Below are positions 1-10,950 of a stretch of DNA of 64,000 bases, in pieces (position 1 is the first letter of the stretch; the number at the start of each line of letters is the position of its first letter). The translations under genes were made by a program, and so were the position numbers. The notes under the pieces are model-generated. The model saw only the letters and a list, made by a program, of their open reading frames with translations, had not been told where the DNA came from and did not search any database. This stretch comes from Hirsutella rhossiliensis (taxonomy: Eukaryota > Ascomycota > Sordariomycetes > Hypocreales > Ophiocordycipitaceae): the NCBI RefSeq assembly GCF_020360975.1, contig NW_025408668.1, positions 6,510,001-6,574,000 of the forward strand. Reading direction: 5' to 3'.

Positions 1-765
1 CTCCGCTCTCGATAAGACCTAAACGAGTTCCAGAGCCCCGCTCAGAAGCCTGCGCCACTTTCGGGGTTTTCTCTTTTTCTTCCTCTCTCTAGCTTTAGGA
101 TTCTCGTTGCAGTTGCTTAGCTAGTTGTCAATATATTTAGTTGAGACCGCTACAAATGGGCTACCAACTCAACCTTTTAAGCCTAGAGTCGCCAAAGTCC
201 TTGGACATTGATAACCGCCATTTCCATGCGGACGCAGGGGCGAACGATATCGACGGGCTGAGCTCACGTACCTCTTGCCGAAGGACGCCGACGATGAGTT
301 CGTGCTGCAGCGATAAATATAGTGCTTATGGGGCTGAGATGGGGACGTGTCAGGCAGTTACGGCCACATATTATGTGAACGGAGTTGTGAGGTGGGATAT
401 TACTAGTTATTACCGGTAGGTCGTTGCATTGAGTGAGAGTGTCACACAACAAGATGCACGGGCAGTATGGATGACTGAGCGGCGATCGGGAAGAAGACCC
501 CCTGTGAATCGGGCAATGAAAGACTCTTGACTTCTATCTAATGAAAGAAATCTATCTCTCTTATATTTGGGGGGCCTAAAAATCGGCCACAATCCCCCTC
601 CTCCACTCCACAGAGGAGGGGGGGCTCATTGACTAAGAAACGGGTCGCCGACCGGGAAAAAAAGGATACCTGCAGCACCCGCTTTTTTAGCAAGGAAACA
701 AAGTCATCTAACATAACTGCATTGCTCTATTTGGTGCATAAATTACTCGCTCGAGCTGGCGGCAC
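1..765. other. Left edge, no supported gene
   Basis: Normal base composition without RIP signature. A 92-codon open frame (141-419, plus) and several minus-strand frames are present, but none has a recognisable domain or start context. The stretch around 540-640 has G/C runs on both strands, but I could not define an element boundary. It is probably the 3' flank or non-coding end of the transposase fragment that follows, or other old repeat debris. Confidence 0.4.
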
Positions 766-1484
766 CTAATTATCGGGAATCTCATCATCGCCGCGCCACG
801 AGGCACACACAATTGTATCGTTAACTTCGTCTTCCTTGCGGCCATCGCCGTCAGCATCAATAGCTGTAAATTCGAGGCCGTCTGCCTCTTGTGCAAGCGC
901 TCGGCGGCTGGCAGCTCCGTCAGTTGCCTCTTGGAGCATAAATGTGATGCTATCGCGAACGATCTCGTCATTGAAGTCTTGTGGCCAGGCACAAGGCCCA
1001 GCAATGAAGCTATCGCCACGAATATCGCGGAGTTGACGAAGCATAAGATAACGGTCGCAAAGCCACTCTGTGTGATCAAGATGAGCGCGGCGGTCGGCCT
1101 TGCTCCAGCCGCCTTGCTGCCAGGCGCGCTTAATCGTCGTTTTCGTGATGCTATTCCGAACAACTGCGCGAACATCACGAATCCATCGTCGTAGGAAAGC
1201 TGCCTCGGCGCGTGCATCCTTTCTTCTTAAACGGCAATCTTCATCTTCCCGAGCGGCGCGTCTATTGTATTCGTCTTTCGCCACCCTAACTCTGGTGTCA
1301 TAGACGCTTAATGGCCCGTATTTGCCTATAATTTGCGCCTTCTCTTTTAGTGCGAGCCGCTCGAGCTGCTTCTCTTTGAGACGGCGCATCTCGTCCGATG
1401 CAGTAATGCCATTAAGTGCGAGTGTATGCCCTGCCTTCCGCACTTTATCAAAGACGTGAGTACCCGACTGTGAAAGGCCTCTAG
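766..1484 (-). pseudogene. DDE (pogo/Tc1-mariner-like) transposase C-terminal fragment
   Basis: An open frame of about 240 codons whose first codons lie in an adjacent LTR. It has no ATG; the nominal start is a TTG. The protein is charged and helical, with a segment rich in Arg/Lys/Glu, a GPLSVYD motif and an ITKTTIKRAWQQGGW motif. These resemble the tail of fungal pogo-like DDE transposases, where a helical region with a 'G-L-(T/S)-V' element follows the catalytic core. The catalytic DDE core itself is absent, so this is at most the last third of such a protein. The frame is interrupted on its 5' side exactly where the gypsy LTR begins, so LTR insertion probably cut it. The family call is by remembered pattern only; it could instead be the tail of another transposon protein. 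Confidence 0.4.
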
Positions 1485-1658
1485 TGAGTTGATACAACTA
1501 ACTAGTCTCTATGCTGTTTACTATCAAGATACAGAAGAAAGGAGGAAAGAAAGAGAATCTACTACATAAGAGCATAACGGCATTTTATAGCTTCGAGCCA
1601 ATGGAAGGTTCTAGAAGCTAGGCGGCGCAGCCGCCGTTAAAGCGGCTTGCCCGTTACA
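1485..1658 (-). repeat. Ty3/gypsy LTR remnant (3' LTR, minus orientation)
   Basis: On the minus strand the sequence starts TGTAACGG at 1658, directly overlapping the stop codon of the integrase/chromodomain frame, which is the usual layout of chromovirus 3' LTRs. The far end near 1485 is inferred from where the transposase frame begins and is approximate. No partner LTR was found in the window. Confidence 0.55.
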
Positions 1659-2051
1659 TTACCTCCCTCCCGTCCAACGTTTCCTCTTCCTTGGGATCGT
1701 GGCAATCTGTGTCAAGATGACTTGAGAAGGTGACACTCTTTTTATGTTTCTTCCCTTGCTTCCATGCATCAGTGTATCGAATAGTGGGAAGGGGTTCCCA
1801 CGTAGGCTGCGAGTAATCATGCCATTTTACGAGCACCTTCTTATGCGTACCTTCCATTCTTTTATCTAGAATTCTTTCGACGAGGTATATCTCTTAGCCG
1901 TCCAATAGCAACGGTGGGGCACTCTCTTGATCGATTTTCTGCGAAGGCAATGGATCTCCGGGGACTGGCCGGAGTAGATCGACGTGAAAGACTGGATGGA
2001 TACGTCCAGGCACATCCAATCTGTAGGCATGTGGGCTGACTTCCGCGATCT
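1654..2051 (-). pseudogene. Ty3/gypsy integrase C-terminus with chromodomain, remnant
   Basis: The minus-strand frame from 2051 down reads an SH3-like integrase tail with [20 protein letters not shown]. One in-frame TAA follows (about 1893), then EIYLVERILDKR and the chromodomain core VLVKWHDYSQPTWEP, ending GREVM at the LTR. The YLVE...W(H/K)xY...WEP pattern with aromatic cage residues is the chromodomain used by fungal chromoviruses to target heterochromatin. Everything upstream (gag, protease, RT, RNase H, integrase core) is missing, because a hAT end with CAGGGTGGC begins at 2052. Base composition is normal, so this fragment was not RIPed. Confidence 0.85.
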
Positions 2052-2487
2052 CAGGGTGGCGATCAATTCAATTCCATCAATTTGGCCTCATCATTGAGTT
2101 GCGTTGACAGCTTACTCATCATTGGTCCCGTTGAGTTGAACCACCTGCCTTCAGATTGGAGCGATTGAGTTGAATTGAAGACGTTGAACCACGTACGGCT
2201 CACGGGGTCTCCGAGGGCCCTAGCCGGCAGCATGTCCAGTATCATCCCCTGGACCCCATATAATGCTATTCGCATTCTCCCCTGACATGTCAATCAACGT
2301 ATCCACGGCGTCGATTAGGCCGTTCCGTACCCACGACCGTAACGTTTGCGTAATCCCTATTATGCTGGCTTCTAATCGAGTCCGTAGCGGTGACACCATT
2401 TGCCCAGTGGTACTAAAGAGACGCTCGCACTCTGCGGACATGGGAGGGATCGAGAGCAAGTCGAGAGCTATCCGTGACAGCCGTGGG
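2052..2487 (-). mobile_element. hAT element 1, 3' end fragment
   Basis: CAGGGTGGCGATCAATTCAA at 2052 has the form of a hAT terminal repeat and marks the junction with the gypsy remnant. The element continues to 2487, where a second hAT terminus (CAGGGTGGCGATCAACGC) interrupts its coding sequence. The RIPed sequence after 5720 may be the continuation of this element: its minus strand reads a Glu/Ser-rich frame that would lead into the CPRLSRIALD segment at 2487. This portion itself is not RIPed. Confidence 0.7.
2220..2487 (-). pseudogene. hAT transposase C-terminal dimerisation domain fragment
   Basis: The minus-strand frame reads CPRLSRIALDLLSIPPMSAE and continues CERLFSTTGQMVSPLRTRLE, followed by a Leu/Arg-Ser-Trp helix and a short tail to a stop at 2220. 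This is the classic hAT C-terminal dimerisation motif (LS-P-x-S-A-x-x-E-R-x-F-S with downstream R-x-x-L). Only about 88 codons remain. The upstream catalytic part is separated by the inserted RIPed hAT element at 2488-5720. Confidence 0.85.
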
Positions 2488-3109
2488 CAGGGTGGCGATC
2501 AACGCAACGTTAATCACGAGGTTATTAACTAGGTTAATATTAACTAACTTAACCTAACTTAACCGAGCTAATTCTTACTAATTAACTAACTTAATATTAT
2601 TACGATATTAAGTTAGTTATATTAATAAAGGTTAATTAAGTATCGCCGCGATATTTAGAAATTTTAGTACCGGGTAGCTTAGCCTAAACTATACTTAGGG
2701 GTTAGTGCTTATTATAGAGTATATCTATATATACCTAGGAATATTATAAATCTATATACTATATATAATATATTAACTAGTTATAGGCTTAACGCGTTAA
2801 TATATCTAATATAATTCGCTTACGTTTTATTATTCTAGTACTAGCGTTAGCTTAGCCTCCCTTTACTACTTACTTTTCTAGACCCTTACTTCTTCCGCTT
2901 AATACGTAACTATAGATTTCGTACTACCTCCCCCTTTCTTACCGGCTCCCTTAATACTAGCTCTATCTATATCTAAGCCGTTTATACTAGCTAAGGCCCG
3001 CGCCGCTTAATAAGATAAAGATCGATTATTCTAATAGTTCTATAGTTATATATAGGCTTAGTAAAGCTAAAGTATAAAGTTATAGGTATAGGAGTATAGC
3101 TTTAATATT

Positions 3110-5400
3110 AAGAAAGGCTTAGATCGGCGATAGGTTTATAAAGTTTATATTAAACGGAATAGGCTAAAGCCTAGTATTATAATTTTAATTAGTACTTAAA
3201 ACGCTAAGCAGTATCTCTAGGACTATTATAAGATCTAAGATCCTTTTAAAAAACGTTCTATACTAGCGCCTTAAAAGAAACTATTTATAAGATACTAAAC
3301 GATAATAGATACCTTTAACCTTAATCTAAATATACCTTAAGAGTAAGCTATTATAAATTACCTTATTAAGAGCTTTAATAGGAATATCTTTTAATATTTA
3401 GTAGTTAAATAGATCGTAGAGAGTAACCTATCGTTCTAAGAACGTAAAAATATAAAGCTATAGGCTATTTTTAAGTACCTTAACCTATTTATTATAAGCG
3501 CGGATACTTATATTAGCTATAATATAGTTTATAAGCGCGCTATTATTAAATTTAAGAAGTATAAGGGGAAGGTTATTAAGGTATTAAGGCGTTTACCTAA
3601 GTTAATATATATCTCGTTTAATAGTTAGGGATTACGGAATAAGCACGCTCTATATAGCGTTATATACTTCTTTTAAAATAAAGATAGTAAATCCTATAAG
3701 CTTATTCTTAGAATGCCTAAGCTAATAGTTCGATATTTAAGGGCTAATATTAAATATAAGATTATTAAAATACTTAAGTTATATAAGATCTTAGATAAGA
3801 AAATAAGGTATTTTATACGTAATAATATACCGAATAATAATACTATAATAGATACTATCGGAGAGAGATTTAGGTTCTCTAGTAAGGAATAATAAGGCTA
3901 TTACTTTAGCTATATAATTAACCTTATAGTTAAAGCTATTCTCTTTAAAAAGGATATTAATATATTTAAGTCCTAGTTATAATATAGAGATATCTTAGCT
4001 ATAACTAAGTATAAGCTTTAGTAAAAGAGAGGCTTAGTTAGTAAGCTCTATAACCTTATAGTTACGATCTATTAATCTAATTTACTTACTATACTTCTCT
4101 ATAGTATCTAGTAGCTAGTATTTAATATATCTAGGGATCTAAGCGTAAGAATTCGGAAGCCCCTTAAGGTAGTTATCGATAACGAAACGGGCTAGCTATT
4201 ATAGCTATATATAATCTAGCGGGCCTTAAGGCTTTAACCTTACCTCGAGATACTAGTCCTAAAGTATAAGTAAGAATAGGAAAAGAATAATATATTAAAG
4301 CGGTTAAGGAGGCTTAAGGTAAGCGTAGTTATACCTACTATATATTAAGACGAGAATAAACTAAATAATAAAAACTAGTCCGTTCTAGATATATTTAAGG
4401 ATACCTTATAGAGCTTTAAGGATATAGTTAAAGCGCTTAAAAGCGATAGGATTTAATAAAAGCGTAAGTAAGGATATTTTAAGTCCTATAGTAATATATA
4501 GGACGTAATCGTAGGATATAAATTCTTACTAGTAGAATTAAAGAAAGCTAAAGCTAAGATTAATAAGTATCTTAACCCTAAGTATTTTAAAGCTAATATT
4601 AATCTTAGCTAAAAGAAGCTTAACGGATACTATAATAAGCTAGATAAGACTCCGATATATTATATAGTACTAGTACTATACCCTACTTATTAATAGGGTT
4701 ATTTTAAGATAGTATAGTCTAAACGGCCGATATAGGTTTCTAAGGCAAAAGATATAGTATAGTCTATTTAAGATAGAGAATATAAGATATTAAATATCTT
4801 TATAAGGGATTATAACGAACTAGCTATAAAGCGTTAATAGATATAGTACTATTCTCTATTTAAATAATATTAAGATAAAGCTTAGATACGTCCTTATAAA
4901 GAAAACGATACTAATAAAGCGGAGGATAAGTATACTAGGTAGTAAAAGGACCTATTGCCTATAGATAGCGATATTTATAATCCGCGTAAGTATTAGCATA
5001 TATAGCGGTTTAAGTACCTTAGGCTTTCGCGAATAGCTATAGACTTTATAACGGTTTAAGCGATAAGCGTAGAGTATAAAAGGCTATTCTTAGTAGTAGG
5101 TCGTATAGTAACGCCTCTTTAAAGTTAGCTAGAGGTAAGTATAATTACTATTTACTAAGTACTATAGTTATAGTTATAAGCGGGTATTATAAAGGAAGTT
5201 AATCTAATACCTTAGGCTTTCGCGAATAGCTATAGACTTTATAACGGTTTAAGTAATAAGTATAAAGTATAAAAGGCTATTCTCGGCGGTAGGTTATATA
5301 GTAACGCCTCTTTAGAGTTAGCTAAAGGTAAGCACGATTACTATTTACTAGGTACTATAGTTATAGTTATAAGTAGGTATTAAAGAGGAAGTTAATCTAA
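3110..5400 (+). pseudogene. hAT transposase destroyed by RIP
   Basis: Read through stop codons, the plus strand shows hAT landmarks in the right order. An N-terminal BED-finger-like stretch lies around 3120-3240. Around 3810-3955 a catalytic-core block reads IRNNIPNNNT, then IGERFRF and YIINLIVKAILF, matching the hAT 'DNA.NNDT ... GH.iNL..kA.LFG' block with Asp, Gly and His changed by G-to-A and C-to-T. Around 5010-5100 RLSRIAIDFITV...SVEYKRLF corresponds to the dimerisation motif (Cys to Tyr, Glu to Lys). Nearly all internal stops are TAG or TAA at positions explained by CAG, CAA or TGG. It is non-functional. Confidence 0.8.
5016..5400 (+). repeat. Tandem duplication (about 193-bp unit) in hAT 2
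   Basis: The segment beginning CTTAGGCTTTCGCGAATAGC at about 5018 recurs at about 5211 with an offset of 193 bp. The two units are alike throughout and differ mainly by C/T and G/A changes. The unit covers the transposase dimerisation motif, so the duplication added a second copy of that domain's coding sequence. Confidence 0.85.
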
Positions 5401-5720
5401 TACTATTAAATAAGGCGGATAAAGTAGTAAGTAAGGAGCTAGTCGAGGAGAAGGTAGTTAGAGGATAGCTTTAGGGTTTACTAATATAGATATAGGAGGA
5501 AGAGGTAAGGTAGGAGTAGAGTTATATTAGGTCGTTTAACTTTAAGGTAGCGATTATAGTACTAAGATAAGGCATAGGGAGCTAGTTAACTATTAATATA
5601 ACGTTAACTAACTTAATATAGGGCTAAGGTTAATTAACTTAATAGAGGAAAAGCTTATTAATCGGTTAACTTACTTAACTAAAGGCTAAGGTTAAGTTAG
5701 TTACGTTAATTGCTACCCTA

Positions 5721-6664
5721 GACTAGCACCCCCCTACTTTCTTTAGATATTCTTCCTTACTATTATCGCTACTATCTTATACTTTAGACCTATTATTCCC
5801 TTTATTCTATATACTATAGCTATAACCCGCGAATTATATAGTTTCTCCCTTAATTATAGTATTAATAAGTTCTAACTCTTTACTTTCTAAAGAGCTCTAT
5901 ACCTTTTCTATTATTAATATCTCTATTAAGGCGTTTAAGATCTTAACTATAGTATTAAACGCGTTATCTATACTTATTTATAAGAAGTAAATTAATAGCT
6001 ATTTATAGATAATAATATCCTTATCTTAGCTATTAATCTAAGCTCGAAGTCGCTTTAAGTTATCGACCTTCTCCTATATAGTTCTATTTATCTATATACT
6101 AACGTCGTATAGTATTTAGATTAGCTATCGAGGACGCGCTTTATTCGATATTATATATCGCTTAACGAGGGACTAATAAATTACTCGTAGATCGGTAAGA
6201 TAGTTAACTAAGTTCTTATAGATCTAGTTAATACTCTATCGTATTTTTATTCTTATAAGAGAGATATTTTTAATATCCGTAGCATTCTCTCCTAGCGTTA
6301 ATAAATCTAGCGATTCCGCTATTGCCTTACCGGTAACGTAGCTTATAAGATCGTTACTAAATAAGTTATCTTTAAGATCTATCTTCTAGCTATTAAAGGA
6401 GTCTCTTCTATTAAGGATAGTTCCTTTATAGTCTTTCTTTCCTATAGTGCTAGGTCTTTGCTATTAACCGTCGATTCTTAACGAAAAAGTATTCTTATAT
6501 ACTAAGTTTAATCGTGTAGTAGAAGCATAATAAAAGCAACCGGGTATATAACCTATTGCGATTAAACTTACTTCTATTCTATTCTATCTAATAGCTCTTA
6601 ATATATATATATATATAGTAGCACGTCCGTGCCACTATCTAGTAACTTACCACTTATAACTGCT
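5721..6664. other. RIPed AT-rich stretch, possibly interior of hAT element 1
   Basis: AT-rich and poor in CpA/TpG. The minus strand from about 5900 to 5721 reads a hydrophilic frame with a Lys-Glu-Glu-Tyr-Leu segment that could precede the interrupted hAT 1 dimerisation domain. A 12-bp inverted pair (TAAGTTTAATCG near 6500 and CGATTAAACTTA near 6570) and a (TA)n run at 6599-6616 lie near its right edge. The right boundary with normal-composition DNA is near 6665. Confidence 0.45.
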
Positions 6665-7455
6665 GCCTAAATATATCTTGGTCTATGTCTCATATCAAGT
6701 CAACACTACTGGGAAATGTGGGCTGGCGGATGGGAATACAACCTTGGTGTTCCAAGCTTTGAGACGGGCTCCGCATCGATAGATCGTACCATGGCCCAAC
6801 TTCGCAGCTCACGATCCAAGCTCATGTCAATCCTTGCAAAGATTGGTCGTTTTGCGACATTGGTCCGCTCTGGACTTGATGGGCAGAAAAAAGCAGCGAA
6901 ATACAGGGACATTGCGTACGAGATTGCAAATTGGCACCCAGTTGCCCCTTCTATCTGCCTTAGACTGGAAAAACTAGGTCACCAGCCGGGATATGAGACC
7001 GATGAAGCCGATAAGACTCTCGAGGCTCAAACTGCAGCAGCGTGCGTTCTGTGTTACGGTCTTGCATGCACGATTTATCTCGAGCGAGTTTCCACGAGGA
7101 GGATCGGGAGCGCGGCATACGACCCTGGAGTAAAGGATGCTGGCGATCGGATTCTCACACTGATGGGCCGCTTTTCGACGGGTATCAACCAACTGGCAAC
7201 TTTGTGGCCGCTCCTCACTGTGGGTATTTCTACAGACTACAGTTGAGCTATACCAGCAAAATTCCTTGCGTGAGCGGTTGGTAGGAATAAAGTGCTTTGG
7301 ATTATCGGTATGAACGCTTCACCTCACGCCGTGGCCTTTGCTTACCATACGTGTGGCATGTAAGCCGTGTTCTAGAGACCCTAGAGTATTCGTGGAATGA
7401 TGGGGCAGATTATGCAAAGCTTGAGGCGATGCTGTCGTCGAATCTTGTTCCCTGA
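6665..7455 (+). pseudogene. Fungal Zn2Cys6-type transcription factor, C-terminal fragment (Fungal_trans_2-like)
   Basis: The longest open piece is 6716-7246. It has the helical pattern of the fungal-specific regulatory domain: a Trp-rich start (HYWEMWAGGWEYNLGVPSFE), a central CYGLACTIYLERV segment and a GINQLATLWPLLTVGI block like the 'L.wPl..aG' signature of that family. A one-base shift at about 7243 moves the frame to ELYQQNSLRERLVGIKCFG. After an intron-like GTATGA...TAAG (7308-7364), not quite in phase, the frame resumes as RVLETLEYSWNDGADYAKLE and stops at 7453-7455. The DNA-binding Zn2Cys6 half is missing; the 5' side abuts RIPed transposon DNA, so an insertion or deletion probably removed it. 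Probably once a nuclear regulator; now broken. Confidence 0.65.
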
Positions 7456-8603
7456 AGTTGTCACGGCATTAACCTGGTCTTGTCCCATGATACGAGTACA
7501 AACGAAGCGGTACTGTGGTACTTTATCCCACTTGATAAATCAACCTTTTTCGATTTCTTTAGCGTCAATGAGCTTGTAGCATTCATTGCATTTCCCACCA
7601 AGATCAGCCCATTTGAGTTCAATGTCGACCAGTGTCGACGGTGAATGAAATAGCCGCGTCTTCAAGCTGGATGTTTCCATGTAGCATACGGTTTTGATCT
7701 CAGAATATGTCTGAATATCGAGAACATCCAGAGCCTGACATTTGCCGCTCGATTTTGCGTTGCGTCGGGTGACACTCAAACAGCCGCCTGCATCACAGCT
7801 TAATTGGCCTTGTCAGTTGTGTTGGAACTGGCGGCCATGCTGTTCAGGCATACTACGCGACCATTTTTTAAGCCAGATTTACTTGCTTAAATCGTCGTAT
7901 TGGAGACGTATATCTTTAGTCTTCACGAAATCCCGCAACGAGAACCCGGCCTCTTCGCCAGAGCAAACCCTACTCGACCTATGTTCTTATTTTCTATGCG
8001 TTATTATAGTTATTATAGATTGATGATTTAAGTAATAAGAGATCCTTTCTTTGACCCCTGAATCACGGGTGGCCTGGGCCCTGGGCTCTTCCATCGATGA
8101 CCGCAAAGTACTGTCGTGTCTTACCTTGAGCCTTTCCAGCTGGCATCGGCGATTCCGTGCAGAGACCGATCTCCTGTCTATGAAGGCTGGTAACTTAACT
8201 CCCCCAGGCCAACCTTGTTATCTACAAACCTTCTCACGATAGCTCGTAGCTATTGCCGGATGCTAGTGGATGTCGTGACTAGTATGTATCGTTAGCCCTT
8301 TTGGTCAACAAAGTCAGACAAGGACACTTGCCTATAACAATCATGTTCCCTCGCGTTGAAGCTGCTTCCTGTATCACAGTTGAAGATTGGGCCTTATTAA
8401 GAGATTTGGCTTCAGCGCCTTTCCGGAGATGTACCTGTGGATCGAGGAACGAAGGGAGCGAATCAGAGACAGTAAAAGTCATGCCGGTGTAGCCATTTGT
8501 TCATGCCGGTGTAGCAATTGCCAAAAAAAAATATGCCAAAACGCATTTTCATGCCATCCGCCAGTTCCCCATCTCATTGCCAGAGACACACCTGCTATTA
8601 TCT
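7456..8603. other. No recognised gene; one small minus-strand frame
   Basis: Normal composition except a short RIP-like patch at about 7980-8040. A minus-strand frame, about 7540-7803, encodes roughly 85 residues with spaced cysteines (CDAGGC, GKCQ, GGKCNECY) and could be the end of a cysteine-rich secreted protein, but it has no start and is closed upstream by a stop. The other frames (8051-8242 and 8301-8492 plus, 8279-8482 minus) show no recognisable feature. Confidence 0.3.
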
Positions 8604-10950
8604 AGAGCTCGCTGATAGTATCATCGTAGGCAGCTACGAGGGGCCTGTAAAGTTGATCTAAATCTCCTATAGGAGTTCTAAAGTTAAGCCTCGCTATGTC
8701 TCTAAACATTATCGACCTGATCCTCAGATAGAGAGGTTTTATAACATTAAGCCGCTCTAGAAACTCGCCTATAATCCTTTCGAGACTATTTATTGTTATA
8801 TCACCCTCCTTTGCTTTCGCTATGTCCTTAAAGCTTCTAATTTCCTAATTGCGTAAGTCGCTCTCTTTGGGCGGCTTCTCTCTACCGCTAAACCTATTTC
8901 TCCACGAGTATCGCGCACACATCTAAAGCAAAACATAGAAGAACGACTCGAGATTATGCCGGTAGGTGTGATCGGTCTTGCGCAGCACCTCGACCGCCAT
9001 AAACTGCATCGTGCTAGTCTAGCGCCGCGCTCCGCTCGGACCACTATCTCTCACTTTGGCCAGGTTAAGGTCAATAAGCATGCCCTTAAAGCCGTCCGCT
9101 ATTTTAGGTTGCGTAATAATAATATTATTTAAAGAGACGTCGCGATAGAGAATACTGCCTATTATATATAGAGATTAATATGCCTTAATTATATCTCGCA
9201 TCGACTAGAGTAGTTCCTTAATCGTCTTAAAATCGCTAATAACACGGCCGGCTAGTAAGATAACGAGGCAAGAATAGATCCTATTCTTATATAGATCGTC
9301 GCTCCTAGAAGTATATAAGCTTAGTTTCGTCTTACCGATCGATAGCTGCTCCTTAAACTCCTTAGCTAGCTTTAGTTTCTAGCTATTAGACCGCAGCCTC
9401 TTAGATCTAGACGTATTATTAGACGTGTTATTAGAGGATAATTTACGCTTACGACTTACTATGCTCGTGCTCCCTATAGCCGATAGGAGATCTCTAAAGT
9501 AGATATCTTTATCCCGAAACTAGTAAGATTTTAGGAACTCTAATCCCTTCCGAATATCTATAATAGTAGAGATTTAACGGTACGCTACTACTCTCGCTAC
9601 TCCCTTAACGCCCTTCTCTCCTACTAGCTTAAGATAGTCTACCTCTAGTTTCCGCTTATCCGATGCCTAAGAGAACTTAGTAATATAGCCGTTTCGGGTC
9701 TAGTAGTAAGTAGTCCCGCGATATACGATAGCACGCTGCCTAACTATTAGCTGCTCTAGCCTAACTTATATTTCGTTGCCGCTTATATTATCTAAAGTAG
9801 TATAGCGATGGCTCCCCTCTCGCTTAATAAACGTATCTAGGCCTATCGTATCGTTACTTATCGTAGTATAGCTAATAAGAGCTCTCGCGAACCTATCTAG
9901 CTTATCGTAAATATCGAATAGCCCTAAGCTATATAGCCTAGACCGATCGAAGACCTAGAGCTCTATCTTAGAAGAGTAGAGCGAGAACGCGTGCACGAAT
10001 CGGCGCGTCGGCTAGTTAGCGAAGACACCTTATATATAGCGAGTAAGTTAGAGGAGATCCGCCTTAAACCTACTTACGTCGTATAACTTCTTTTGCTCTC
10101 TAATAATAAGGATATCCTTATAGGTAAAGGTACTATTAGCTTCCCTATCTATCTAAAAGAAGAGATCTATTTAGCCTTTCTATTCCTTAAACTAGTTAGC
10201 GGTTTAGGTAGTATATAACTTATAGGGTATACTAGTTAAGAAGCGTTCTTTAAGCGTAGAGAGCTATATCTAGACTAGTTTTTTATTAGGAGTAGATAGG
10301 AAGTTAGTCTATTTCTTTCCATCGTAGGCTACTACTATCCTCTTTAGTATCTCTTTCTATTCTTTGCGCTAGCTCTCGGAGTTAAAGAACTTATCGTAGA
10401 ATCCTCTTATATTTCGAAAGGTATAGTCTTTAATCTTAAAGAAGGGCTCTCTTTCGATAATATCGCGAGTTTCGCTATCGGTAAGTCGGCTCGAGCTAGT
10501 CTTAACGGGTATTCCCTTATAGGTTAGCACGACGCTAGATAGAGGGGGAGTAAGGGAGCTAAGGGTATTAATAAGACTAAGGATAGTATCCTAGATATCG
10601 ATGTCGGGAGCTCTATCGATAACGCGACGAACGAGGGGGCGGAATAGCTTAGGTTATACTCCGCCTCCTCGAATATACTATAATATAGAGAGCAACTTAA
10701 CTGCCACGCTATCGCTCTTATCTAGTAAGAGAAGGCTAAACGCGGCCGGAGAGGCGACTAAGGCACTTAAAAGGCTTATAATATCCTCTTACCGTAAAAC
10801 GTCGGATTTATTAAAGTCACGTAGTTTATCTCGAATATAACTTAGTATATCGTTAAACGGGCGGTCTAAGATAGCCTTAATCTACTGCCCCGAAAGACTT
10901 ATTATAGTGTCGGTTAGAGTATTGCTAATTACTTAGCGGAGAGAAGGGAA
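8604..10950 (-). pseudogene. FunK1-type protein kinase, destroyed by RIP
   Basis: Read on the minus strand, the C-terminal half is clear. SILYRDVSLNNI (about 9120-9160) is the catalytic HRDVSxxN loop with His changed to Tyr. FKGMLIDLNL (9061-9090) is the 'GxLID(L/F)DLA' magnesium-binding segment with Asp-Leu-Asn in place of Asp-x-Asp. A degraded RTGTMQFMAVEVL (8955-9015) is followed by HTYRHNLESFFYVLL-stop-MCA (8905-8970), matching the FunK1 signature 'HtyrhDLESfFYVLlWic'; the stop is TAG for Trp. The frame ends DTISEL at 8604. The N-terminal part upstream to about 10950 is helical and full of RIP-type stops; the start codon is uncertain. This is a multicopy fungal kinase family, and mutation of one member implies a duplicate existed when RIP acted. 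Confidence 0.8.

Larger units (their letters stand above)
2488..5720 (+). mobile_element. hAT element 2, RIP-mutated, nested in hAT element 1
   Basis: The left end CAGGGTGGCGATCAACGCAA (2488) and the right end, read on the minus strand as TAGGGTAGCAATTAACGTAA (5720), are the same terminal inverted repeat, the right copy carrying C-to-T/G-to-A changes. Subterminal regions on both sides are packed with GTTAA/TTAAC motifs. The interior is AT-rich, lacks CpA/TpG, and encodes a ruined hAT transposase on the plus strand. An 8-bp target duplication could not be matched (GCCGTGGG on the left, GACTAGCA on the right), possibly because one side was mutated or rearranged. Confidence 0.8.

Noticed and set aside
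1654..1857. Possible HP1-like chromodomain host gene
   Set aside because: It directly follows an integrase SH3-like tail in the same frame and ends at an LTR, so it belongs to a chromovirus.
10601..10840. 79-codon plus-strand frame inside the RIP desert
   Set aside because: It is antisense to the FunK1 kinase reading, and its composition follows from the minus-strand protein; no domain.
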